Shown here: positions 21,821-28,760 of the stretch, one piece after another
Position numbering within the stretch: position 1 is the stretch's first letter
How the letters are laid out: each line of letters opens with the position of its first letter
Origin: Allolobophora icterica
Taxonomy: Eukaryota > Annelida > Clitellata > Crassiclitellata > Lumbricidae
NCBI GenBank assembly: GCA_963556255.1
Contig: OY744606.1
Location: 69,143,935 to 69,207,934 of the forward strand
Reading direction: 5' to 3'
Length of the DNA stretch: 64,000 nucleotides
Made by a program: the position numbers and the translations under genes
Notes under the pieces: model-generated
What the model was told of the DNA's origin: nothing
The model's input: only the letters and a program-made list of their open reading frames with translations
Databases searched by the model: none

Positions 21821-21826
21821 TTTTTT
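21783..21826 (-). promoter_or_regulatory. Candidate -1 ribosomal frameshift signal (A-AAA-AAC plus stem-loop)
   Basis: The heptamer A AAA AAC (21826-21820) sits in the correct zero-frame register, and the next codon is the TAA stop of the pX-like ORF. Slipping by -1 enters the protease frame directly. After a 12-nt spacer, GCAACTT (21807-21801) can pair with AAGTTGC (21789-21783), forming a 7-bp stem with an 11-nt loop. The spacer is a little longer than the typical 5-9 nt. Confidence 0.6.
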
Positions 21827-22317
21827 TGCCCGATGTAGAGACCGGATCCTTTACACATTGGACAACAACCACCACGAGTCTCGCGCCCGAGATATAAACC
21901 GGACCCCCGCGCTTCGAGTGCGCGATTGTGACGCTCCGCCTCCGCCTGTGCGGCGTCGTTGGCCTGTTTGTTGTGCACGGCCTCTGCCACCCCAGTGGCA
22001 ATGCCACCCACGGCACCCGCCGCGCCTAACCCACTAAAAATCAATGGGAGGAGAGCCAGCAGTGGAAGAAATCCACCAGATTTTGTCATCTTTTTCAATT
22101 GCGTTTTGGTGAATCTCAGCTCCATGCCAACGCCTTCCGAAATCTTCTTCACGATTCGGGCGGCTTGAACTTTTGTCAGCGCGAGCTTGTCGTCTCCGCG
22201 AAGCTGGCCATGAGCGAGTCGGATCGTGGCACCAGTGCCGGCGCGCGCAGCTTTAGCCAATGTTTGCTTTTGCCCTTCGGTCAGTGAAAGGCCGAACGCA
22301 ACGTATTCAGTTTTCAT
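21817..22317 (-). CDS. pX-like Polinton virion protein with GLYLG/GLYIG repeats
   Basis: The product is 166 aa. The first 75 residues are basic and helical (TEGQKQTLAKAARAGTGATI, then RFTKTQLKKMTKSGG). A hydrophobic Gly/Ala segment follows (FLPLLALLPLIFSGLGAAGA), then a coiled tail with two GSGLY(L/I)G motifs flanking a C-C-P-M-C cluster. The K-basic plus GGFLPLL plus GLYL layout is common next to the protease in Polintons and adintoviruses, and is compared with adenovirus pX/core or membrane-active proteins. It likely sits in the virion core or binds membrane. The gene ends on the slippery site that leads into the protease. Confidence 0.8.
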   Translation of the reverse strand: MKTEYVAFGLSLTEGQKQTLAKAARAGTGATIRLAHGQLRGDDKLALTKVQAARIVKKISEGVGMELRFTKTQLKKMTKSGGFLPLLALLPLIFSGLGAAGAVGGIATGVAEAVHNKQANDAAQAEAERHNRALEARGSGLYLGRETRGGCCPMCKGSGLYIGQKN

Positions 22318-22374
22318 TTTTGGAAAAAATATATCTAAAAGAGGGCCTTGTATCTAAATGTGAAAAACCGATTT

Positions 22375-23670
22375 CTAGTAGACGACGTTGAATTTGCTGC
22401 CATCCGATTCAAAATTCAGGAGTCGGTCGCTGATCAGGACGGCATATGCCGTCGTATTATTTGGCACCCCTTCGTTAAAGTCCACCTTGATTTGTATGTC
22501 CTGTACAGAGGTTTTAAGTCGTTCAGATTGCCTGCGCACGTCCAGAACGAAGATCGGAAACAAATCTACAAATTCGATTGGTGTCGGTTGGCATGACGAT
22601 TCACGCGCGTCTATGCCGCAATATTCTTCCTTGAAGTCACGTAGGGCCTTGTAAGCGCGAGAGGTTGTCCTCTTGGTGAAGTCGAGATTCATGTCAACCA
22701 CGGGGTAGCGATCGGTGTTGAGCATAGCGAATATGTTGCGAACCTGTACATGGTCAAACAGTGCCGGATTCTGGCCTTGATGTGCATTCTTTCCAGTCTG
22801 AAAAGCAACAAGAATCCAGCGTGGCTTTTCCGTGCCCGACTTAACGCTCAAACGCCAGGAAAAAGTCGTCGCTCGTGGCACCGCAATGTTGTCGCATTGC
22901 ATGGCGCGGAATGCCACAGGTACCTTAACCTTGGCTTCAATCTGCTTCATAAGCATGCTTTTATACTCCAAAGCGGGTATTATATGCGGCATGAACCAGG
23001 AGAGTTTAGTCAGCGCGATCTGGCCATTGGCCGCAGCGGCTTCCTTGAAGATCGCGTCTGCATCCCCCTGCCGGCTCAGCAGTAAAGAGTGTTTGATCCC
23101 GTATACGACCTTGTGATAATCATCGCAAAAACCGAATAGATGTCTTAAGGGAACGATGAATGAAAACGTTTCAATAGGGACGGGTTTTCCAATGATCATC
23201 AGTCGACGGGCCTCGAAGCCGATATTCGCAGCCGCCGCCGCCGCGGTCGTGTCCTTCTGCCAACACATGTTTAAACCTTCGCCTTTGGAAAAATCATCGC
23301 CGTAAACCAGCATGCCTTTCATCGTCGTGGCTTGCCCAGGTGACATAACATTCTCTATCTCGGTGTTGTTAGCCAAGTATCGAATCTGAGAAAACATGTA
23401 CGGGATGGCGTTGTTGACGAATGACACCAGCGAGTCTGCGATGTAACCCGCGCCAGTTGATGTAAGCCTGCCCTCCACAAGAAGGTAGCTCTTAGAAGGC
23501 TGTGTGAAAATGTCTTGGTTCTGGATGTCTATCTGTATGGCCTGGCCATTGTTGATAGCCGCGGGATTTTGTGACTCATACTCGCGGTATTCAAACGATT
23601 CAATGCTATTGTCATCGGGCACCGCCGAAGCGATGTCCAACATTTCACTCGGCACGTCAAATGCTGCCAT
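22375..23670 (-). CDS. MCP: Major capsid protein, double jelly roll
   Basis: The 431-aa product matches the length and texture of Polinton major capsid proteins, which form pseudo-hexameric trimers in an icosahedral shell. Recognisable segments are the N-terminal SIESFEYREYESQNPAAINN, SFVNNAIPYMFSQIRYLANN, the second-barrel part ALEYKSMLMKQIEAKVKVPV, and PRWILVAFQTGK followed by NIFAMLNTDRYPVVDMNLDF and a YKALRDFKEEY helix. The frame is fully open. The ATG at 23670 follows a 130-bp A/T-rich gap that is long enough for a promoter, after the pVI-like gene. Assignment rests on family resemblance, not on an alignment. Confidence 0.88.
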   Translation of the reverse strand: MAAFDVPSEMLDIASAVPDDNSIESFEYREYESQNPAAINNGQAIQIDIQNQDIFTQPSKSYLLVEGRLTSTGAGYIADSLVSFVNNAIPYMFSQIRYLANNTEIENVMSPGQATTMKGMLVYGDDFSKGEGLNMCWQKDTTAAAAAANIGFEARRLMIIGKPVPIETFSFIVPLRHLFGFCDDYHKVVYGIKHSLLLSRQGDADAIFKEAAAANGQIALTKLSWFMPHIIPALEYKSMLMKQIEAKVKVPVAFRAMQCDNIAVPRATTFSWRLSVKSGTEKPRWILVAFQTGKNAHQGQNPALFDHVQVRNIFAMLNTDRYPVVDMNLDFTKRTTSRAYKALRDFKEEYCGIDARESSCQPTPIEFVDLFPIFVLDVRRQSERLKTSVQDIQIKVDFNEGVPNNTTAYAVLISDRLLNFESDGSKFNVVY

Positions 23671-23803
23671 TATTATAAGTAAAAAAGTTCAAGCTTCAAT
23701 TATTAATCATGCTGCAAATGAATTTCATTTACGAAATGAATTTCATATGTGGTGGGTAAAGCATTTTTTGCGTTTTGTGAATTAGTCGGAATTTTTTTTT
23801 CTT
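23671..23803. promoter_or_regulatory. A/T-rich gap upstream of the major capsid gene
   Basis: This 133-bp gap contains CATTTACGAAATGAATTTCA (from 23726). The first 15 bases recur in inverted orientation at about 24005-24020 inside the pVI-like gene. It is a candidate promoter of the capsid gene, but no defined TATA or initiator could be assigned. Confidence 0.35.
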
Positions 23804-24262
23804 TCATTTTGCGAGAAACAGACCCTTGCCGCCGCGACTCGGCTTTATAGTTTTGAAACCGGATCCAGCAATGCGGCTGTTTATGTCGGCCATTGTCGGA
23901 ACAACGGGTGGCGGACTCACAGCCAGTTGTTTTAAGTATTCGATGCTCTTGTCGCTGAGCGCCTTCTCCAAAGGTGCGGGAACAACGGGCGCGGCAGATG
24001 AATTTTCATTTCGTAAATGAGCTTCATTTACGGCCGCAGCGCGTCTCGCTTTCACGGCATCAACAATTTGCCTGACGGCAGATGCTGTTGTGGCGCCGGC
24101 TTTCGCGACATTACCAACCGCCTTGGCAACGTTTGTGATTGTGCCTCTATTCGCCGAAATGAAGGAGCCTGCACGGCCAAGGAAGCCCGCGATTTTGGGT
24201 ATCCAGTCGAAAAGTCCACCACCCACGACACGACGCCGCTTTTTAATTCCAAGAACAAACAT
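23804..24262 (-). CDS. pVI-like amphipathic virion protein
   Basis: The Met at 24262 (MFVLGIKKRRRVVGGG) is preferred because the earlier Met at 24292 would overlap the penton gene stop at 24285. After the basic start comes an amphipathic helix (GLFDWIPKIAGFLGRAGSFI), then an Ala/Val-rich helix (NVAKAVGNVAKAGATTASAV) and a basic stretch, a Pro-rich linker and a C-terminal GGKGLFLAK. The layout resembles adenovirus protein VI, a membrane-lytic cement protein processed by the viral protease. Function is inferred from this layout and the location between two capsid genes. Confidence 0.65.
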   Translation of the reverse strand: MFVLGIKKRRRVVGGGLFDWIPKIAGFLGRAGSFISANRGTITNVAKAVGNVAKAGATTASAVRQIVDAVKARRAAAVNEAHLRNENSSAAPVVPAPLEKALSDKSIEYLKQLAVSPPPVVPTMADINSRIAGSGFKTIKPSRGGKGLFLAK

Positions 24263-24284
24263 GAGAATATTTAAGTGTGAAAAT

Positions 24285-25088
24285 CTACGCACTGCGGATG
24301 TGAAACCTTATAGTTACTGTCTCACCGCGGAGGTTTAATTGTTCACCATTCTGGTCGGTCAGCCACACACGAATGCCCTGTACGTTGCCAGCCGGTGCTA
24401 CTGGTAGGTACACTAGATTTTTCGGAGACTCGATTACCTTATAGCCGGGCGACACATCCGGGAAAAAACTGTAGATTACTGGCAGCTGGCTACCATTTCG
24501 ATACGATCCAGAGATAATATCACAATTTACCAGGATTGTGTCCACCCGGAGAATATCGACTGGATTTTCTCCCTCTTTATAACCAAGACTAAGCGTCTGA
24601 GGGTTAAAACCGAGCGTTTGCCTGATGGTAGATGCGGCCATATCTACCTTAAAACGGGCCTTCGTTATCTTTACGAAGGCGCGAAGGGTAGATGCGTTAG
24701 CTCCTACAGTAATAGGAGAATCAAAGCTGAGTTGAGCAACACCTGGCGGCGGCGGATTTTGCATTTCTAACTGCCGGCTGATTTCATCATTAATCTGTGC
24801 GATCTCGTAGCTTCCGTCGGGCAAAATGATCGTCTTCCACGTCTGTCCATTGGTGGAGCTGTAGACGAACTTGTTATTTGAACTGTCAATGTTCGGAATC
24901 GAATTATAGGTTTCAAGATTGACCAAAGCAAGCTCAAAGCGTCTTTTTGGATCCAGGTACAGCGGTGGTGAGAAAGCCGTGGTCCACCCTGTAGTATCTG
25001 AGGAAACAACTATACTAAAATTTTCCTTAGGCTGCAAAAGGTCTCGAATTTCTTCGAGAAGTTTCTCCGAGCGTTCCATCTGAGCCAT
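24285..25088 (-). CDS. Minor capsid (penton) protein, single jelly roll
   Basis: The 267-aa product starts with a coiled segment (MERSEKLLEEIRDLLQ). It continues with NFSIVVSSDTTGWTTAFSPP, YLDPKRRFELALVNLETYNS, a PDGSYEIAQINDEI helix, TIRQTLGFNPQTLSLGY and the C-terminal GIRVWLTDQNGEQLNLRGET-V-TIRFHIR signature seen in Polinton minor capsid proteins. Pentons occupy the fivefold vertices. It lies between the pVI-like and DUF8207-like genes, 18 bp from the latter, in the conserved capsid block. Confidence 0.85.
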   Translation of the reverse strand: MAQMERSEKLLEEIRDLLQPKENFSIVVSSDTTGWTTAFSPPLYLDPKRRFELALVNLETYNSIPNIDSSNNKFVYSSTNGQTWKTIILPDGSYEIAQINDEISRQLEMQNPPPPGVAQLSFDSPITVGANASTLRAFVKITKARFKVDMAASTIRQTLGFNPQTLSLGYKEGENPVDILRVDTILVNCDIISGSYRNGSQLPVIYSFFPDVSPGYKVIESPKNLVYLPVAPAGNVQGIRVWLTDQNGEQLNLRGETVTIRFHIRSA

Positions 25089-25106
25089 GAATTTTGTTTT
25101 CTATTT

Positions 25107-26219
25107 CTATTTTATGAGCATGTTTCTATTCAATTCGAGTGCCAGCTCTTTGGAGATCGCACCGGAACGCAGTAACTCATCAAGAATGGCGGAGATTTCG
25201 TTGCCGAGACCAGTGTTTCCCGCGGCCCTAGAGGCCACCAAAAGCTGTAACCTCTCTACCAGGGCGTTTGGATCGTTGTAAAATTGCACCCCGCCACCTC
25301 GAATCAGCTGGAACTTTTTACTTTTCCGGCCATGAATAGGCAGACCAGACATCTCTACGAGCTTTTTGAAAGTTTCAATTGCCTGAGGTGAGTACATCTT
25401 TGTCTTAACGAATCGTTTCGTTAGTAGATTGAACAATGACTCATCGGCCGGAGATTCGAGAACGAGGTTACCACCTTTAAACACTCTCAGTCTACCGGCA
25501 GACAACGCGACGGGGTCAACGGAGAGCTCACCCAAGGCGTTACCTTGTAATTTCAGAGGAACGGTTGGAACACTGAAACCCTTTCCCTTTTTGATGAGGC
25601 TGTGGCCCGCTAGCAGTGTATGGATTCGCTTTTTATATTCCCTTAGGGCTTCAATATCTGCAGTCACCTCATCTACCTTTTCTTCGTCTTTTTCCTTTTT
25701 AGCATTCTTTTTCTCTTTGCCCAGGGTGTGGCGATTATAGTGATTTACCTCACCGATTATCTTTTCAGCACCTGCAATGTCGGCTAGATCGAGCTCGCTC
25801 GGAGGTTTGAAACCGTGTCGTGTGATTGCCGCGACGTTGAGATATTTGTTTGGATCTACTAACAATGCGTGGGGGATTCGGGATGTTGGAAGCGCTGGAA
25901 GGGCTGGAGCAGCCGTTGGAGCTGCTGTTCCTGCGGTTTCACCGAACAAAGCTGCTATCGGGTTAAAATTAGCAGACTCTGAAATCTGCGCCGGCAAATC
26001 CTGTAAAGCGCTGGTAACTTTCTGCAGCTCCTTAGACGTAGCCGCCTGGGATTCAGCCGTGGCTGTGGCTATTGGTTTGAAAAGCTTTGCCGCATCGTAC
26101 TGAAGGTTGGCTTCACCGAGCTTCTCATCTACGAAACGCTGTCTCAATCGATTTCTGCGAGCTAAATAATCCTGAGTCAAGGCGTCTCGCTCCTGTTTAG
26201 AAGAAACCTTTGTCCACAT
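25107..26219 (-). CDS. DUF8207-like Polinton protein, probable virion-associated
   Basis: The 370-aa product has an N-terminal coiled coil (about residues 8-95, with LQKVTSALQDLPAQISESAN), an Ala/Pro-rich linker, a Lys/Glu-rich charged stretch (LGKEKKNAKKEKDEEKVDE) and a C-terminal globular part. That part contains FKGGNLVLESPADESLFNLL and LVERLQLLVASRAAGNTGLG-NEI. These last segments match my memory of the DUF8207 domain that accompanies capsid genes in animal Polintons. The molecular role is unknown; a scaffold or internal virion protein is plausible. The start region is duplicated 141 bp upstream (see the repeat at 26209-26387). Confidence 0.7.
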   Translation of the reverse strand: MWTKVSSKQERDALTQDYLARRNRLRQRFVDEKLGEANLQYDAAKLFKPIATATAESQAATSKELQKVTSALQDLPAQISESANFNPIAALFGETAGTAAPTAAPALPALPTSRIPHALLVDPNKYLNVAAITRHGFKPPSELDLADIAGAEKIIGEVNHYNRHTLGKEKKNAKKEKDEEKVDEVTADIEALREYKKRIHTLLAGHSLIKKGKGFSVPTVPLKLQGNALGELSVDPVALSAGRLRVFKGGNLVLESPADESLFNLLTKRFVKTKMYSPQAIETFKKLVEMSGLPIHGRKSKKFQLIRGGGVQFYNDPNALVERLQLLVASRAAGNTGLGNEISAILDELLRSGAISKELALELNRNMLIK

Positions 26220-26387
26220 CGTGGTTGTATGTCGACTATATCTTGTAAGTTCTTAAGTGTGACAAGTTTTACAATGTGACTGATAATATCGTCACAACTG
26301 TCACGCTAAGGTATTTTTTATACACATTCAATCAATCAGTAACGATAACTTTTGTCCACATCGCGTTTGTATGTCAGCTATATGTTG
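26209..26387. repeat. Direct repeat of the DUF8207-gene start region
   Basis: Sequence 26209-26245 (TTTGTCCACATCGTGGTTGT and on) recurs at 26351-26387 with few changes. The repeat covers the ATG and first codons plus the upstream stretch. The second copy has its own ATG, but the frame stops after eight codons. It may be a duplicated promoter/leader. Confidence 0.8.
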
Positions 26388-26401
26388 CCTATATCATGTC
26401 T

Positions 26402-27088
26402 TTAAATACTTGCCTTCGGCTTATAGAAGCGATCGAACCCGCAGCGATATTTTCCATCGTACACTTTGGACGTCAAATCTATGACTGCGAATCCATATGG
26501 TTGGGCAGCGCACTCGCTGAAGAACGTACGGAATTCATCGAAAGACATGTCGCCGCCTACGAACGTATCGTGAATGGCTCGTAAATTTTTGCTGTCTTGG
26601 TTGAAGAGGACGATAAGATTAGCATTGTCACGGATGGCTTGCTTGGGAATGCGGAAGTAATTTTGAGTTAAGTAGAAGCAGTCCGCGCCACCGTGTCGAC
26701 CCATAGTGAAATACCTTTCGATGGGCGACTGTTTTTCAAGCATGACGTCATCGAACACTAGAAGGCTTCTGGCATTCTTATTTAATGATTCAACTGGAAC
26801 TATTTCATCTGAGCAAGAGTGAAAGGAAGCCACTTCCTTACCGGCAACTTTTTCGAGTTCTGTTATCCAGTCCCGAAGAAACTGATATTTTTCCTGTCCC
26901 AGAGACTTTGAGTATAGATAGAGCCGGTCAAAACGTAGGTACCCCTTCTTTAGAAGGAGGTTGAGTAGTAGGTTTGTTTTCCCACATCCGCTAGGCCCGC
27001 AGATTATACACCGTATGCTGGATGGCAACAACCAATGGTGGTGTTTTTTCCCATCGTCGGCTTCGAGATCGAAATTTGTTATTTCCAT
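26402..27088 (-). CDS. ATP: FtsK/HerA-type genome packaging ATPase
   Basis: The enzyme pumps DNA into the capsid. I start at the Met at 27088 (MEITNFDLEADDGKK), because the 49 residues upstream in the open frame do not resemble the family and overlap the divergent PLA2 gene. The 228-aa product has Walker A GPSGCGKT at residues 31-38, Walker B LLVFDD at 109-114, and the sensor-like GRHGGADCFYLTQNYFRIPK at 130-149. Its length is normal for Polinton/adintovirus A32-like ATPases. The start lies 38 bp from the start of the divergently read PLA2 gene. Confidence 0.93.
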   Translation of the reverse strand: MEITNFDLEADDGKKHHHWLLPSSIRCIICGPSGCGKTNLLLNLLLKKGYLRFDRLYLYSKSLGQEKYQFLRDWITELEKVAGKEVASFHSCSDEIVPVESLNKNARSLLVFDDVMLEKQSPIERYFTMGRHGGADCFYLTQNYFRIPKQAIRDNANLIVLFNQDSKNLRAIHDTFVGGDMSFDEFRTFFSECAAQPYGFAVIDLTSKVYDGKYRCGFDRFYKPKASI

Positions 27089-27126
27089 ATAGAGACAACG
27101 AGTTATGATTGTATTCAACGAAAACA
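27089..27126. promoter_or_regulatory. Divergent intergenic region between ATPase and PLA2 genes
   Basis: Only 38 bp separate the two proposed starts, so a shared bidirectional promoter must lie here or overlap the coding ends. No motif could be assigned. Confidence 0.4.
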
Positions 27127-27693
27127 ATGTATTGCCTACGATGTAAGAAACATACTGATACTTCAAATGAAACAATTGTCGAGTTACGAAACGGTCGGCC
27201 AGCCAAGAAGGGAACCTGTGCCGTCTGCGGTGCAAAGAAGAGCCAAATTTTGCCTTCTAAAGTGCGAAAGCATAAGTCTCGTGAGACTTATGGAGGTTCT
27301 CTACTGAATAGCGCTCTTAATGTTCTACCTCTACCAGAAATGCATATGAGCCTTCCATCCGGTATGTCTTCGGAAGATAATCCGGGAGGTTCTTTTCAGA
27401 ATACAGGAAAGTACTCTTACTGTGGACCATTCACAAAACTCGATAAACGGCTGTCACAGCGCTATCACGGTGTTAATCAGCTCGACCGTGCGTGCCTCCA
27501 CCACGATGTGGCTTACGCAGTTCACAAAGATACTCCGGGGCGTAACCACGCAGATGACATCCTCGCTGCAGCCGCGTCGAAGATCGCACTCACCGATGAA
27601 ACTCCAGATTATGAGAAGAAGGATGCCCGGCTCGTATCGGCCATTATGTCAGCAAAGTCGAGGCTAGGGATGGGTGTTGGACGGCGGCGCTAA
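27127..27693 (+). CDS. Zinc-ribbon plus parvovirus-like phospholipase A2 protein
   Basis: The Met at 27127 begins the family signature MYCLRCKKHT; a Met six codons earlier is less likely. The zinc ribbon uses C3-x-x-C6 and C31-x-x-C34. The PLA2 part has the Ca-binding loop YCGP at 98-101 and the catalytic C-x-x-H-D segment CLHHDVAY (H126, D127). A second Asp-containing helix (NHADDILAAA) follows. Parvoviral PLA2 domains breach endosomal membrane during entry, and Polinton copies are thought to do similar work. The C-terminal GMGVGRRR is basic. The stop overlaps the long form of the integrase ORF by one base. Confidence 0.85.
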   Translation: MYCLRCKKHTDTSNETIVELRNGRPAKKGTCAVCGAKKSQILPSKVRKHKSRETYGGSLLNSALNVLPLPEMHMSLPSGMSSEDNPGGSFQNTGKYSYCGPFTKLDKRLSQRYHGVNQLDRACLHHDVAYAVHKDTPGRNHADDILAAAASKIALTDETPDYEKKDARLVSAIMSAKSRLGMGVGRRR

Positions 27694-27746
27694 TGAAAAT
27701 CATTTGTGTATGTGTTTACCTGTTTGTAATATATAGTATTACTGAA

Positions 27747-28760
27747 ATGTCTAAGCACCTTTCAGCCGTCTATTACAGCCCTAGAGGTTACTGGCGAGGT
27801 AAGGCTGCGGTGAAGAAACTAGCCTCAGCCGCCAAAGTTTCCGAGGCGGAGGCTCGTGATTGGTTGAAGAAACAGGCTGTGTGGCAGATTTATCTACCCG
27901 TTCCACATCGCATACCGCGTCCAAAGTTCGAGGAAAATCGCCCAAACGCCGTACACCAAGCCGATCTCTTGTTTTTACCTCACGATAAAGTAGGTCGAAA
28001 GACTTATAAATACGCTCTCACTGTTGTTGATGTTGCTTCACGATACAAAGAAGCTGAACCGTTGATCAACAAAAGTGCGACCGAAGTCGCCGCCGCTTTA
28101 AGCCGGATCTATAAGAGGGGTCCATTGACTTGGCCTCGACTTCTTCAGGTCGACCCTGGACGCGAATTTATGGGTGATTTTACACCATTGCTGGTGAAGC
28201 ACGACGTTCTTGTAAGACGCGGACAGGCCGGAAATCATCGCCAACAGGGCATCGTTGAACGCTTTAACCGTACTCTAGCTGAGCGACTTTTCGGTGCCCA
28301 GTACGCTCAGGAATTGCTCCTGGCTGCAAGGGGGTCATCCGAACGGTCAGTGGAATGGGTTCGACGATTGCCCGAAGTTGTAGCTGCACTAAACGATGAG
28401 CCGACGCGCTTGCTCGACATGAAGCCGGTTGAAGCGATGAAAGCTGCTAAAGTGACACAGAAGCCCTCTCATTCGCAAATGAAAACTCGTTTGTGGGGCT
28501 TGGATGAACCTGTTCTCGGGCACGACGTTCTCGTTCGATATTTGTACGCTCCCGGCGAGCTCGAGGGTGGTAGCAAACGCGCTACCGACCCTAACTGGTC
28601 GCTCACCATCCACGCTATTTTGGATGTTGTTCGGCAGGCTGACCAACCGGCTTTATACCATCTAGTTGATGGGCCAGGCCGCGGTTTTGTGCGTGAGGAG
28701 CTGCTTCTGGTGCCTATGGGCACTGAGTTACCCCCCGATAGAATACTCAACCGTCGTTGA
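27747..28760 (+). CDS. INT: Retroviral-type DDE integrase (rve family)
   Basis: The enzyme inserts the element into host DNA, here making a 5-bp duplication. The Met at 27747 (MSKHLSAVYYSPRGYWRG) fits Polinton integrases; the frame extends to 27693 but adds an unrelated hydrophobic leader. From 27747 the catalytic residues are D73 (HQADLLFL), D136 (LLQVDPGREFMGDF) and E171 (NHRQQGIVERFN), giving a D-35-E spacing. An N-terminal helix-turn region (AAVKKLASAAKVSEAEARDW) precedes the core. The C-terminal beta region contains GHDVLVRYLY and YHLVDGPGRGFVREELLLV. No chromodomain is evident. It ends 14 bp into the convergent polymerase gene. Confidence 0.93.
   Translation: MSKHLSAVYYSPRGYWRGKAAVKKLASAAKVSEAEARDWLKKQAVWQIYLPVPHRIPRPKFEENRPNAVHQADLLFLPHDKVGRKTYKYALTVVDVASRYKEAEPLINKSATEVAAALSRIYKRGPLTWPRLLQVDPGREFMGDFTPLLVKHDVLVRRGQAGNHRQQGIVERFNRTLAERLFGAQYAQELLLAARGSSERSVEWVRRLPEVVAALNDEPTRLLDMKPVEAMKAAKVTQKPSHSQMKTRLWGLDEPVLGHDVLVRYLYAPGELEGGSKRATDPNWSLTIHAILDVVRQADQPALYHLVDGPGRGFVREELLLVPMGTELPPDRILNRR

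Noticed and set aside
27089..27235. N-terminal extension of the packaging ATPase from 27235
   Set aside because: It overlaps the PLA2 start on the other strand and lacks family resemblance.
27693..27746. Integrase start at 27693 with a hydrophobic leader
   Set aside because: The leader has no match in the integrase family and overlaps the PLA2 stop; the Met at 27747 starts the conserved region.
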